Source: Niabella aurantiaca DSM 17617
Lineage (GTDB): Bacteria > Bacteroidota > Bacteroidia > Chitinophagales > Chitinophagaceae
Assembly (NCBI RefSeq): GCF_000374125.1
Contig: NZ_KB893648.1
Coordinates: forward strand, 124,001-188,000
Length of the DNA: 64,000 nt
Reading direction: 5' to 3'
Positions 42,390 through 55,100 of the stretch are shown here, piece by piece. A model generated the notes under the pieces. It did not search any database. It was not told the DNA's origin and saw nothing but the letters and a program-made list of their open reading frames with translations. Both the position numbers and the translations under genes were made by a program. Within the stretch, counting starts at the first letter, position 1. Each line of letters opens with the position of its first letter.

Positions 42390-44618
42390 ATGGAAATTAC
42401 GGTAAAGACCGCAGAGCAGCTGCGTTTGACAAAAGAAGAATTTGAACTGATCAAAGAAAAACTGGGCCGTACGCCCAATTTTAATGAATTATGCGCCTTT
42501 TCCGCCATGTGGAGCGAGCATTGCAGTTATAAGAATTCCATTAAATGGCTAAAAACACTTCCGCGCGATGGTGGCCGCATGCTGGTGGCCGCCGGCGAGG
42601 AAAATGCAGGGTTAATGGATATTGGCGATGGGCTGGGTGTGGTGTTTAAGATCGAATCCCACAATCACCCTTCCGCGCTGGAGCCCTTCCAGGGAGCAGC
42701 AACCGGTGTAGGAGGCATCCACCGCGATATATTTACCATGGGGGCACGCCCCATTGCGGCGTTGAACTCACTGCGTTTTGGAAAGCTGAACGAGGCAAAG
42801 ACCCAACACCTGTTAGCCGGTGTGGTACACGGCATCGGCCATTACGGCAACTGTTTTGGGGTACCGACCGTAGGTGGTGAAATTTATTTTGATCCCTGTT
42901 ATCATACCAACCCGCTGGTAAATGCCATGAGCGTGGGTATTGTAAAGGCCGGTGAAACGGTATCGGCAACAGCGGAGGGTACCGGCAATCCTGTGATCTT
43001 TGTAGGCAGCGCTACCGGTAAGGACGGCATCGGCGGTGCTTCTTTTGCATCGGCGGATATTACATCGGAGAGTGTGCAGGAACTGCCCGCCGTACAGGTA
43101 GGCGATCCGTTCCAGGAGAAGAAGCTGCTGGAAGCCTGCCTGGAAGTGATCCAGACCGGTGCGGTAGTGGGGATGCAGGATATGGGCGCTGCGGGGATCA
43201 TCTGTTCTACAGCAGAGATGAGCGCCAAAGGCGGGGTCGGCATGCGCATCGACCTGGAAAAAGTGCCTACCCGTCAGAAAGATATGAAAGTATGGGAGCT
43301 CCTGCTGAGCGAAAGCCAGGAGCGGATGCTGCTGGTGGCACAGAAAGGCCGGGAAGCAGAAGTTATTGCAGTATTTGAAAAATGGGATCTGCCGGCGGCC
43401 GTGATCGGCGAGGTAACCGATGACGGGTTGCTTGATTTTTATATGCATGGCCAGCTGGAAGCCTCGGTACCTGCTGAAGAGCTGGTATTGGGTGGCGGTG
43501 CACCGCAATACGACCGGGAATATAAGGAGCCGGCATACCTGCAGGCATTGAATGCATTTGACAGCGGCACCATTGCGGTACCTGCTGATCTGAAAGCAGT
43601 GGCCGAACAGATCATAACATTGCCCTCCATTGCTTCCAAACGCTGGATCTATAACCAGTACGACAGTATGGTGGGAACCGTAAATACCTCCACTAATGCA
43701 CCTTCTGATGCTGCGGTGGTGACCATTAAAGGAACAAAGAAAGGATTGGGTGTTACCACGGATTGCAACAGCCGCTATGTATATGCAGATCCCTGTAGGG
43801 GAGCGATGATCGCGGTAAGTGAGGCTGCCCGCAACCTGGTTTGCAGCGGGGCATTGCCGCTGGGAGTGACCAACTGTCTGAACTTTGGCAACCCTTACGA
43901 TCCTGAAGTATATTACCAGTTTGTAAACGCCATCAAAGGGATGGGCGATGCCTGCCGTAAGTTTGATACACCGGTTACCGGTGGTAACGTTAGCTTTTAC
44001 AATCAGAACCCCGATGGGCCTGTAAATCCTACGCCAACCATCGGTATGGTGGGCCTGCTGGAGGATATTGATCAGAAAATGACCCTCGACTTTAAACAGG
44101 AAGGGGATGCGATCTACCTGCTGGGAAAACAGCCGGATGACCTGGGAAGCTCGGAGTACCTGTACCATGTTCATGGCGTTACCCATTCGCCGGCTCCTTA
44201 TTTTGAGCTGGAGGAAGAATTTGCCCTGCAGCAGGCACTGGCAAAACTGATCAGCAATAAAACCATTTCTGCGGCGCATGATGTAAGTGAAGGTGGATTG
44301 TTTGTAACGTTGGCGGAGAGCGGCTTTAACCGGGATCTTGGTTTTAATGTGCAAACCCATGCGGCGCTCCGTAAGGATGCGGCCTTGTTTGGCGAAGCGC
44401 AGAGCCGCGTGGTAGTGACCGTTGCGGCGGAAAAAGCGGCCGCATTTGAACAGGAGACGGATGTGCCTTTTGAAAAAATAGGAACGGTAACCTCCGGCGC
44501 AGTGGTGGTCAATGGTGAAGACTGGGGGGGGATCGGCTACTGGAAAGATCAATACGATACAGCTATAGAAGTATATCTGGCAAAGGAGTCTGCAGCGGAA
44601 GCTATGGGCGGACTATAA
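42390..44618 (+). CDS. purL: Phosphoribosylformylglycinamidine synthase subunit PurL
   Basis: The 742-residue enzyme catalyses the ATP-dependent amidation of FGAR to FGAM in purine synthesis. It is the small-type PurL, which needs separate PurS and PurQ for ammonia delivery, unlike the ~1,300-residue fused form. Visible signatures are NFNELCAFSAMWSEHCSYKNS, VFKIESHNHPSALEPFQGAATGVGGIHRD, GKDGIGGASFAS, GMQDMGAAGI, KGLGVTTDCNSRYVYADP and VTGGNVSFYNQ, spread over two AIRS-like halves. purS and purQ are not in this window. proC follows 36 nt downstream on the same strand. Confidence 0.97.
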   Translation: MEITVKTAEQLRLTKEEFELIKEKLGRTPNFNELCAFSAMWSEHCSYKNSIKWLKTLPRDGGRMLVAAGEENAGLMDIGDGLGVVFKIESHNHPSALEPFQGAATGVGGIHRDIFTMGARPIAALNSLRFGKLNEAKTQHLLAGVVHGIGHYGNCFGVPTVGGEIYFDPCYHTNPLVNAMSVGIVKAGETVSATAEGTGNPVIFVGSATGKDGIGGASFASADITSESVQELPAVQVGDPFQEKKLLEACLEVIQTGAVVGMQDMGAAGIICSTAEMSAKGGVGMRIDLEKVPTRQKDMKVWELLLSESQERMLLVAQKGREAEVIAVFEKWDLPAAVIGEVTDDGLLDFYMHGQLEASVPAEELVLGGGAPQYDREYKEPAYLQALNAFDSGTIAVPADLKAVAEQIITLPSIASKRWIYNQYDSMVGTVNTSTNAPSDAAVVTIKGTKKGLGVTTDCNSRYVYADPCRGAMIAVSEAARNLVCSGALPLGVTNCLNFGNPYDPEVYYQFVNAIKGMGDACRKFDTPVTGGNVSFYNQNPDGPVNPTPTIGMVGLLEDIDQKMTLDFKQEGDAIYLLGKQPDDLGSSEYLYHVHGVTHSPAPYFELEEEFALQQALAKLISNKTISAAHDVSEGGLFVTLAESGFNRDLGFNVQTHAALRKDAALFGEAQSRVVVTVAAEKAAAFEQETDVPFEKIGTVTSGAVVVNGEDWGGIGYWKDQYDTAIEVYLAKESAAEAMGGL

Positions 44619-44654
44619 AATCAAATCTGAAATCTCAAGTCACAAAAAAGCAAA

Positions 44655-45443
44655 ATGAACATAGCAATCATAGGTGGGGGCAACCTGGGTACCGCCATTG
44701 CCGAAGGACTGATCAAAAGTAAATTCTGTAAGCCCGAGGCCATCACCATTACAAAACGCAATCCCTCTACTTTAAAGGAGCTGGAGAAGAAGGGGGTAAA
44801 AGTAAGTGCGGATAATGCGGCTGCGGTAAAGCAGTGCGAGCTGGTGATCCTGGCTGTAAAGCCGTTCCAGGTGGCTGCTGTGATCGAGGGCCTCAAAAAA
44901 CAACTGACCGCAAAACATACGGTAGTATCGGTGATCACCGGTGTTTCGCTGGCCGATCTGCAGGAGATGCTTAAAAAGCAGATCCCGGTTTTCCGGGCCA
45001 TGCCCAATACCGCCATCGCCATCCAGGAAAGCATTACCTGTATCAGTTATGTTCATGCTACCGAAAAGCAGGCGGCTTATGTGGTGGACATGTTCAATAC
45101 CCTGGGCAAAGTAGCGCTGATCGATGAAAAACTGATGGATGCAGCTACCGTGCTGGGAGCCTGTGGAACAGCTTTTGCATTGCGCTATATCCGCGCCAAT
45201 ATACAGGCAGGTATCGAGATCGGATTTGACGCCAAAACAGCGAACCTGATCGCTGCGCAAACAGCAAAGGGCGCCGCGGAGCTGCTGCTCAAGAACGGCA
45301 GTCACCCGGAGCAAGAGATCGACAAGGTAACCACACCTAAAGGCTGTACCATTGTAGGACTGAATGAAATGGAGCACCGTGGATTCAGCTCTTCACTGAT
45401 CCGGGGAGTGATCGCCAGCTATAAGAAGATCGCAAAAGACTGA
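44655..45443 (+). CDS. proC: Pyrroline-5-carboxylate reductase
   Basis: The 262-residue NAD(P)H-dependent enzyme performs the last step of proline synthesis. It opens with the Rossmann fold MNIAIIGGGNLGTAIAEGLI. It has the characteristic VILAVKPFQV, FRAMPNTAIAIQESITCI, and dimerisation domain with GACGTAFALRYIRA and PEQEIDKVTTPKGCTIVGLNEME (P5CR signature), ending with GFSSSLIRGVIASYKK. Length is normal for the family. It is placed 36 nt after purL, probably on the same mRNA. Confidence 0.96.
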   Translation: MNIAIIGGGNLGTAIAEGLIKSKFCKPEAITITKRNPSTLKELEKKGVKVSADNAAAVKQCELVILAVKPFQVAAVIEGLKKQLTAKHTVVSVITGVSLADLQEMLKKQIPVFRAMPNTAIAIQESITCISYVHATEKQAAYVVDMFNTLGKVALIDEKLMDAATVLGACGTAFALRYIRANIQAGIEIGFDAKTANLIAAQTAKGAAELLLKNGSHPEQEIDKVTTPKGCTIVGLNEMEHRGFSSSLIRGVIASYKKIAKD

Positions 45444-47441
<1,998 letters not shown>

Positions 47442-47467
47442 GCAGTTAAAAAATATAATGCAGATGG

Positions 47468-47496
47468 GTCGCCCGGTTTCCGGGCGACTTTTTTTT
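47468..47496 (+). terminator. Rho-independent terminator of pyrG
   Basis: Perfect 9-bp arms GTCGCCCGG (47468-47476) and CCGGGCGAC (47480-47488) enclose a TTT loop and are followed by eight T. It ends the pyrG transcript 27 nt after its stop codon. Confidence 0.92.
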
Positions 47497-47532
47497 AATG
47501 AAATCCTAAAAGGCAAATCCCCCGCTTTGTCT

Positions 47533-47540
47533 TATCTTTG
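47533..47540 (+). promoter_or_regulatory. Probable -7 element (TATCTTTG) of yidC
   Basis: A consensus TAnnTTTG lies 25 nt before the yidC ATG and downstream of the pyrG terminator. This gives an independent promoter with a leader under 20 nt. Confidence 0.5.
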
Positions 47541-47564
47541 CCCGCTCAAAAATAAACGTAACGA

Positions 47565-49409
47565 ATGAATTTTGACCGGAATACGATCATTGGGTTTGGA
47601 CTCTTGGCGGTGCTGTTTTTCTTCTACTTTTATTACAATAACCTGCAGCAGGGAGAACATCAGAAACAACAGGCCCGGAAGGACTCCATCGCCAATGCGT
47701 TAAAGCCAAAACTGGATACGGCAGCCATGCGGATCGACTCGCTCCGGGCCGACTCTCAGCGGCAGGCAACCAGCGCCGGCATGTTCCTGAACGCTGCAAA
47801 AGGCACGGAACAGCTGGTAACTGTGGAAAATGAAGTGTTCAGGATCGCCTTTACCAACAAAGGCGGACAGCCAAAATTTGTGGAGCTGAAGAAGTTTAAA
47901 AATGCGCTGGACAGCCACCATGTGCGGCTGGCGGCAACAGATTTTAACAAGATCAGTTACGCGATCAATACCGCAGCCAATCAAAGCGCACAAACCGGAG
48001 ACCTCTATTTCAGCAATGGTCGTGTAACACCGGGGCCTGATGGCTCCCAGGTAGTGACATTTGAGTTAAAGGAGGGCGACAGCGCTTCCGCAACCAGTTC
48101 CGTCACCCACCAGTTTATCATTCATCCGAACGAGTATAAGATCGATTTCAACATCAACCTGTCGCAGCCTGGCAGCCTGCTGTCTCAAGGTACCATGAAC
48201 ATGATCTGGCAGTATGATGCGGCCCAGCAGGAGTCCGACATCGAATTTGAAAAGCAGAATACACAGGTCGGCTATATGGAAAATGGCAACTTCGACTACC
48301 ACACCATTGGCAGAAAAGATCATGTCAACTTTGAAAAGAGTGTAAACTGGATCGGTGTACGTCAGCGCTTCTTCAATACCTTCCTGGTGGCAAAAGATAA
48401 TTTTACCGGAGGAAAGATCTCCTGGACCATTCCGCCCGATGCCAGCAAGGAAGTGGTAAAGAGCACGGCCAATATGCAGCTGAAAGTTCCGGCAGGCAAT
48501 GCGGCCACGGTGCCGTTGAGCATTTACTACGGTCCGGCAGATTACAATATTTTAAAAAAGTACGACAACGGGTTCAGCAAGCTGGTGAACCTGGGCCAGG
48601 GAATGTACGCATTTGTACGTCCGCTGAATCAATATGTGATCGTTCCCGTATTTGATTTCTTTAAAAGCATTGTGAGCAATTTTGGATTGGTGATCGCACT
48701 GCTGACGTTGGTGATCCGGTTGCTCATATCCCCGCTTACCTATAAAAGTTATTTGAGTGGTGCGAAGATGAAGGCGCTGCGCCCGGAGATCGCCACCCTT
48801 AAAGAAAAATTCGGCGGTGATCAGCAGGCAATGAGCATGGAGCAGATGAAGCTGTTCCGGGAAGCGGGTGTAAACCCGCTGGGAGGCTGTATTCCGGCGT
48901 TGTTCCAGATCCCGATCTTCTTTGCCCTGTATAGCTTCTTTAATGCCAGTGTAGACCTGCGGGGTGCAGATTTTCTTTGGGCCAGTGACCTCTCTGCCTT
49001 TGATGACCCCATTAAATTCGGGATTCATATACCGCTGCTGGGCAGTCACCTGAGCCTGTTTACCGTTACGGCCACCATTACCAGTTTGCTGATCTCGATC
49101 TACAGCATGAGCATGTCGCCGGATCAAAGCAATCCGATGATGAAGTACATGCCGTACATTTTCCCGGTGTTCCTGTTGTTCATCTTTAACCGGCTGCCAT
49201 CGGCACTTACCTGGTATTATACCGTGTCCAACCTCGTTACACTGGCTCTGCAGTTTGTGATACAGACGTATATTATTGATCATGACAAGATCCTGACAAG
49301 GATCCAGGAGAACCGAAAAAAGCCCAAGTCCAAATCCAAATGGCAGGAGCGGCTGGAGCAGATACAGGAACAGCAAAAGCAAGTGCAGGATCAGCGGAAG
49401 AAGAAATAG
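47565..49409 (+). CDS. yidC: Membrane protein insertase YidC
   Basis: The 614-residue inner-membrane insertase/chaperone has the Gram-negative layout: an N-terminal helix (NTIIGFGLLAVLFFFYFYY), a large periplasmic beta-sandwich (~60-360) and the conserved 60KD_IMP core. The core shows FFKSIVSNFGLVIALLTLVIRLLISPLTYKSYLSGAKM, MSMEQMKLFREAGVNPLGGCIPALFQIPIFFALYSFF, and the terminal helices ending in a Lys/Gln-rich basic tail (QERLEQIQEQQKQVQDQRKKK) that can contact ribosomes. The conserved hydrophilic-groove Arg is in VIRLLISPL. Confidence 0.97.
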   Translation: MNFDRNTIIGFGLLAVLFFFYFYYNNLQQGEHQKQQARKDSIANALKPKLDTAAMRIDSLRADSQRQATSAGMFLNAAKGTEQLVTVENEVFRIAFTNKGGQPKFVELKKFKNALDSHHVRLAATDFNKISYAINTAANQSAQTGDLYFSNGRVTPGPDGSQVVTFELKEGDSASATSSVTHQFIIHPNEYKIDFNINLSQPGSLLSQGTMNMIWQYDAAQQESDIEFEKQNTQVGYMENGNFDYHTIGRKDHVNFEKSVNWIGVRQRFFNTFLVAKDNFTGGKISWTIPPDASKEVVKSTANMQLKVPAGNAATVPLSIYYGPADYNILKKYDNGFSKLVNLGQGMYAFVRPLNQYVIVPVFDFFKSIVSNFGLVIALLTLVIRLLISPLTYKSYLSGAKMKALRPEIATLKEKFGGDQQAMSMEQMKLFREAGVNPLGGCIPALFQIPIFFALYSFFNASVDLRGADFLWASDLSAFDDPIKFGIHIPLLGSHLSLFTVTATITSLLISIYSMSMSPDQSNPMMKYMPYIFPVFLLFIFNRLPSALTWYYTVSNLVTLALQFVIQTYIIDHDKILTRIQENRKKPKSKSKWQERLEQIQEQQKQVQDQRKKK

Positions 49410-49680
49410 TGGTTAAATAGTTAATGGTGAATAGTCAATGGTCAGTGGGCCGTTGACTATTTACGTTTAAGGAGACCGGTTTGAGGGTTCGGTTCAGCGT
49501 TTCAGGTTTCTGGTCCGGGTTCCAGGTCGGATCCGTCTCTTGCTTGATGTAAGTATCAACGAACAGTAACGGCCTCCTTATTTCCAGATCTGACCGATCT
49601 ATTACCATCGGAGGGCAGATCACGGAGCAGGAACGGTATCTTTATTTCCACATTCCCAAATTTTCAAATTAAACGCAGCC
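49410..49680. other. Convergent yidC-dnaX intergenic region
   Basis: It contains AATAGTCAA (49430-49438) and TTGACTATT (49453-49461), a 9-bp inverted repeat with a 14-nt loop that could act as a weak terminator for yidC. An A/T motif (CCAAATTTTCAAATT) near the dnaX end resembles the one upstream of purL. No gene. Confidence 0.4.
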
Positions 49681-51453
49681 TCACCGGTCCAGCTCCATCT
49701 TCAGCTTTTCTTTCAGCTCCTTTACCAGGGGATATTTTTCGATCATCTTCTGGTATTGCTGCACAGCGGTCAGCGGCCTGGGCTCGCTGCTCTCCGCTAC
49801 CTCCCTGTTTTCCCGTTTAATGATATAGAACTGAAGCTGTGAATTTGACAGTTTTTTTTGAAGGAATTCTGAAGCCTGTGTTTTGCTGGTTTCTATAAAC
49901 CGGTATTCGATCGCATTGGCCGTATACACATAAAAGGAATTTCCATCCAGCACTTTTAGTTGGGCAAGGTCAAAACTTTGAGCAGCAGAATTCTTGCTTT
50001 CTTTTAGCAGAACAATAAAGGCGCTCCAGGCTTCTTCCAGCGCTTCCTGCGTGAGCGGGTGGTCTTCCAGCTCCACATGCGTTTCTTTAAATTGCTGTCT
50101 TAGTTTTTCCAGGCTGCCGATCTTCCTGGCTGCTGTGGCTGCCTTAGGTGGTGGCGGTGCTGCCGGTCTGGGGGCCGGCTCTTCAATGATCAGCCTGCTG
50201 CCCCGGGCTTCCGGCTCATGCCGGGCAACGACGTCATCCGGGGCAGTACCGGACGGTTGTTTTAGCAAAACCGGCTGTATGCGTTTAAAAGGAACAGATA
50301 CGGCTTTTTCAGCTATTTTTTTTTTAAGCAGCCCGGTATCGCCGGCCGTCAGTTCCATCGCTTGCTGCAGGTAACACAGTTTGATCAGTGTTAGTTCTAC
50401 ATGTAGCCGTTTGTTCCGGGCAGCGCGGTAATTGACCTCCGATTCGTTCAGGATATTCAGCGCACTGATCAGGAAAGATACCGGCGTTTTTTGAGCCGCC
50501 TCCAGGTATTTCTGCTTAAAGCTCTCTACCGTATCCAGCAGGGCCACCACTTTTTCATCTTTGCTTACGAGCAGGTTCCGGATAAAGGCCGCAAACCCGT
50601 TCAATACAAGATCCCCTTCAAAGCCTTTCCGGTTGATATCATCATACAGGAGCATGGCACCCGAAAGATCCTGTTGCAGCATATCCTCCAGCAGCTTAAA
50701 ATAGTAGTCTTCATCCAGAATGTTCAGGTGCTCCAGGGTATTGGTATAATTCAGCTCACCATTGGTAAAGCTTACGATCTTATCCATAATGCTGAGAGCG
50801 TCCCGCATACAGCCCTCGCTTTTTTGCGCAATGGTCTGTAAGGCGGCCTGTTCTGCCTTTACACCTTCTTTTTCGCAGATCGCCTCCAGGTGCGCTACCG
50901 TATCGCCGGTAGTGATGCGTTTGAAATCGAAGATCTGACAACGGCTGAGGATCGTTGGAAGTATTTTATGTTTCTCCGTTGTAGCCAGGATAAAGATGGC
51001 ATAAGGCGGCGGTTCCTCCAGTGTTTTCAGGAACGCGTTAAAAGCCGAAGAGCTCAGCATATGGACCTCATCGATGATATACACCTTGTAACGCCCGGCC
51101 TGTGGCGCAAAGCGTACCTGGTCTACCAGGGTGCGGATATCATCCACCGAGTTGTTGCTGGCCGCATCCAGCTCATGAATATTGAGCGAAGTGCCCTGGT
51201 TAAATGAAATGCAGGAAGGACATTCGTTGCAGGCTTCCCCATCTGCGGTCGAATGTTCGCAATTGATGGTTTTGGCAAGGATCCGCGCACAGGTGGTCTT
51301 TCCAACACCTCGGGGACCGCAAAACAGGAAGGCATGTGCCAGCTGGTTCTGCCGGATGGCGTTTTTTAATGTAGTGGTGATATGCGCCTGGCCCACAACC
51401 GTATCAAAGGTCTGGGGCCTGTATTTCCGTGCTGAAACAATGAATTTATCCAT
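49681..51453 (-). CDS. dnaX: DNA polymerase III subunits gamma/tau
   Basis: The 590-residue clamp-loader ATPase starts KYRPQTFDTVVGQAHITTTLKNA, with Walker A GPRGVGKTTCAR, a four-Cys zinc module (CEHSTADGEACNECPSC), DEXX-type Walker B VYIIDEVHMLSS and sensor region LATTEKHKILPTILSRCQIFDF. A Pro/Ala-rich linker (RPAAPPPPKAATAA) leads to a C-terminal domain like tau domain V that contacts the polymerase. The linker shows no obvious poly-A slippery site for gamma production. A strong AGGAGG Shine-Dalgarno precedes the ATG, and TACATTTG at 51477-51484 fits a -7 element. Confidence 0.96.
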   Translation of the reverse strand: MDKFIVSARKYRPQTFDTVVGQAHITTTLKNAIRQNQLAHAFLFCGPRGVGKTTCARILAKTINCEHSTADGEACNECPSCISFNQGTSLNIHELDAASNNSVDDIRTLVDQVRFAPQAGRYKVYIIDEVHMLSSSAFNAFLKTLEEPPPYAIFILATTEKHKILPTILSRCQIFDFKRITTGDTVAHLEAICEKEGVKAEQAALQTIAQKSEGCMRDALSIMDKIVSFTNGELNYTNTLEHLNILDEDYYFKLLEDMLQQDLSGAMLLYDDINRKGFEGDLVLNGFAAFIRNLLVSKDEKVVALLDTVESFKQKYLEAAQKTPVSFLISALNILNESEVNYRAARNKRLHVELTLIKLCYLQQAMELTAGDTGLLKKKIAEKAVSVPFKRIQPVLLKQPSGTAPDDVVARHEPEARGSRLIIEEPAPRPAAPPPPKAATAARKIGSLEKLRQQFKETHVELEDHPLTQEALEEAWSAFIVLLKESKNSAAQSFDLAQLKVLDGNSFYVYTANAIEYRFIETSKTQASEFLQKKLSNSQLQFYIIKRENREVAESSEPRPLTAVQQYQKMIEKYPLVKELKEKLKMELDR

Positions 51454-52117
51454 GAAAACTCCTCCTGATTATCTGACAAATGTAACATAATTGAGGAAGG
51501 TTTTGTTGTCATGGAACGGGATGTGGAAAACTGTGGATGGAACATTTATCCGGTGGTCCTGAAAAGCCGGCCGCTTCATTTTTTCGGGACGAATGGGAGG
51601 CGCGAGCCGGTCCGCTGCTTCCTGAATGGTGTTTGACAGGAGGGTAGTACCGAAGGGACCGGGCAGCCCTGTCATTAACCTGTTACTCCCGCTTCAGATA
51701 GCAAGCGGATATTCAAGACAAATATTGATAAATAGCTTTTTTACCGGGTATAAAACTCTACTAAAATAGTCAGGGCCGGTTGCTTCATCCGCCCGCCCGC
51801 CTCAGAAAAACCGGCGTCAATAAACAATCCTTACACGTTCTTTAGTCGTGTAAAGTCCCTGATGCCAAAATTGCTTAGTAGATGGTTAATTTAATGCGTT
51901 GTGCAGTTGTCTTTGCGGCTTATCATTGCGCTATCTAACGTACGGATTCGATTGCTGCAGCTAAGCGATTGTTTGATGAGCATAAAATTACGGGCTTGCT
52001 ATTTCTGCTAATGGTCAATGATCGTTTCGACAAAGATTGGAATCATTTTACTGGATCAAATTTATAAGCTGCCTGAAGCAGCCGAAACAACCTTTTATTA
52101 ATAAAAAGCAATACTCA
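51454..52117. other. Divergent dnaX/susC intergenic region
   Basis: The 664 bp contain the dnaX promoter (TACATTTG, - strand, 51477-51484) and, toward the susC side, the conserved 33-nt element at 51858-51890. Short open frames in both directions (for example 51469-51675) lack coding character. A long untranslated leader for the + strand PUL is likely. Confidence 0.55.
51858..51890 (+). promoter_or_regulatory. 33-nt conserved PUL upstream element, copy 1
   Basis: It contains CCTGATGCCAAAAT, then TGCTTAGTAG and ATGGTTAAT. The copy at 63627-63659 is identical at 30 of 33 positions. Both precede SusC genes on the same strand and are absent before the ECF-linked SusC. Here it ends 228 nt before ATG 52118. 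It may be a regulator binding site or an alternative core promoter. Confidence 0.7.
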
Positions 52118-55100
52118 ATGGTGAAAATGACTTTTGCACACCCGGGATTTCTAAAAAAACTCAGATTGCTTATAGCAACAATGGGATTTCTATTTTTATC
52201 CCTTGCCGGCTTCTCGCAGGCTAAAATAACCGTCGTTGGTATGGTAGTGGATACGTCGGCTATACCACTGCAGAATATCAGCGTAACCGTTCAAAACGAA
52301 AAGACGGGTACGGCCACGGATGTAAATGGTAAGTTCGTTTTAGATGTGGCTCCGGGTAGCACGTTGATCTTTAGTGCGGTGACCTACAACAACGCTGCCT
52401 ATAAAGTACCAGCGGTGGCGGAAAAGGATCTCAGGATCACTTTAACGCCTAAGGAAGTGTCTGCTAATGAAGAAGTAATTGTGACCGCCTATGGCAAAAA
52501 AGTACGCCGGGAGTCTGTAACCGGTTCGGTAGCCACCATCAAGCCTGATCAGCTGAGAAGCCCGGCCTCCAACCTTACGGCCGCGCTGGCCGGCCAGGTA
52601 GCGGGTATTATCGGTTTTCAAAGCAGCGGCCAGCCAGGCTTTGATAATGCAGATTTCTTTGTTCGGGGCGTTACCACATTCGGATACCGGCAAAGCCCGC
52701 TGATCTTAATTGACAATATCGAATTGACCACGGATGATCTCGCCCGTTTGCAGGTAGATGATATTTCGGAGTTTTCGATCCTGAAGGATGCCAGTGCCAC
52801 GGCTTTGTACGGTTCTCGCGGGGCGAACGGTGTGATACTGGTAACAACCAAAAGAGGGCGGGTAGGCAAACCCAACTATAATGTCCGCTACGATAATTCC
52901 GTGTCTACACCTACCCAGACGCTGAAATTTGCGGACCCCATCACCTATATGCATCTGTACAATGAAGCACAGCTGACCCGGAATCCTTACCAGATCCCGA
53001 TGTTTGATGCAGACAAAATTTATTTTACCCAGAGAACGCTTGATGGCGCCCCGGATGGCAATCCCTATGTGTATCCGGCGGTGGATTGGGTAGACCTGAT
53101 GTTTAAAAAGTACTCGCACACCCAAAAACTAAATGCAAGCGTTTCCGGCGGTAGTGAATCTACACAGTATATGGTGTCCGGCTCATACAGCGATGACCGG
53201 GGGCTTCTGAGGCAAGGTGATCAGAGCATATTCGACGGGGGCATTAATTTCCGAAATTACCAGTTAAGGTCAAATGTGGATGTAAAGCTTACGCGGACCA
53301 CAAAGCTGAGCGTGGACCTGTGGGGTATTTTTAACGATTACAACGGGCCTATCACCAATGATGCAAGCGGTTTTGCTACGGACCTGTACTACTGGGCCAC
53401 CCATAGCAGCCCTGTACTGTTTCCCGCCTATTTTGAACCCGACGAGGCCAATGCATATACGCAGCACATATTGTTTGGAAATTTTAACGGGAACTCGCCG
53501 GACCGTAGTGGCGGCAATTTCCTGCCCTCGCTAGGTGTAGGGTATTCCAATCCTTATGCCCAAATGATGCGCGGCTACCGGACGCGGAATAATTCCCGCA
53601 TCAGCGCTACCGCCCGTTTGAACCAGGATCTGGATATGATCACCAAGGGCCTGAGCTTTAGCGGTTTCTTTACGACCAACCGTTTTGCCCAGGTACAGTA
53701 TACCATGACCTATAACCCTTTTTATTACACCGTAGATGCCTATGACAGGGCTACTGACCGTTACACCTTGTTTTGGCTGAATAGTAAATCCGGATTGCCT
53801 TTCAACGGGAATGGAGCTTCAGGCAACAATGCCGTGGCTACGGAATATTTGGCCATCTCCGCAGGCGACCGCGCGTCCAGCTCCTTTATCCAGATGCAGG
53901 GGATCTTAAATTATGACCGGAGCTTTGGAGATCATAGCCTGAATGGATCACTGGTAGTGAACCGGCAGCAGACGCTGGATCCGTCCGCAGTTAACGACTA
54001 TACGAAAGTATTGCCAACCCGCAATCTTACCTATGCCGGAAGCGCCCGCTACGGTTACCAGAACCGGTATAACCTTCAATTCGATTTCGGCTATAACGGG
54101 TCCGAACGCTTTGATCCTTTGCATCGTTTTGGTTTCTTTCCCAGCATATCCGGAGCCTGGAATCTAAGTAATGAAAATTTCTGGAAGAACGGCAAGCTGG
54201 GGGGGATTGTTACCCGGTTTAAACTACGGGCCAGCTACGGAAGATCGGGCAACGATGACATCGGCACGCAGCGTTTCTTTTATGTTTCGAACGTAAACCT
54301 AGATAACTCCGGCGCCGGTGCGGCTTTTGGAACCAACAACGAGTATAACAGACCCGGCGTTACCATATCAAGCTACCCGAACCCCGAGATCTCCTGGGAG
54401 ATCAGCCGGATCAGCAACTATGCAATTGAATTTACCTTATTCAATTCGCTGGATTTTATCGGGGAATACTGGACCCGGAAGACCACCGATATTTTGCAAA
54501 AAAGGCTCATACCCAATAGCATGGGACTGGAAGCCAACCTGAGCGGCAACCTGGGAAGGGCCACTTCCGAGGGGCTGGACCTTACATTAAACTATAAAAA
54601 AGCGTTTTCCAACGGGCTGAGCCTGGTGGTGATGTCGAACAGTACTTTCTCCAGGGCGCGGTATGACTACTATGAAGAGTCCGATTACGGTACAGAATAT
54701 TGGCGGCGGCAAACGGGCACCTATGTAGGCCAGCGGATGGGCTTTATAGCAGAGCGCCTGTTTGTTGATGATCAGGAGGCAGCAGCATCTCCCACACAGA
54801 TATTCGGTACTTCAGGAAAGGGCGCACAGGGCGGAGATATCAAGTACCGGGATATCAATGGTGATGGTGTGATCAACAATGCCGATAAGGTGCCCATTGG
54901 ACTACCAAACAGTCCGCAAATCACCTATGGTTTCGGCGCCAGCCTCAATTACAGCAGTTTTGACCTGAATTTCCGGTTTACCGGGCAGGCAAGAGCCACG
55001 CTTTATATGTACCCAAATACGATCAGTCCGTTTATTGGAGTTTCCGGTGGTTCTCCAACGCAGATATTACAGCAATTTGCAGATGACCATTGGTCAGAAA

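Noticed and set aside
42813-44552. Long - strand open frame (579 codons) opposite purL
   Set aside because: It lies entirely antisense to a certain gene. Its translation is Arg/His/Cys-rich with no family features, so it is a codon-bias shadow.
51469-51675. Short - strand frame upstream of dnaX
   Set aside because: Pro/Arg-rich, overlaps the dnaX start and promoter, and has no conserved-looking sequence.
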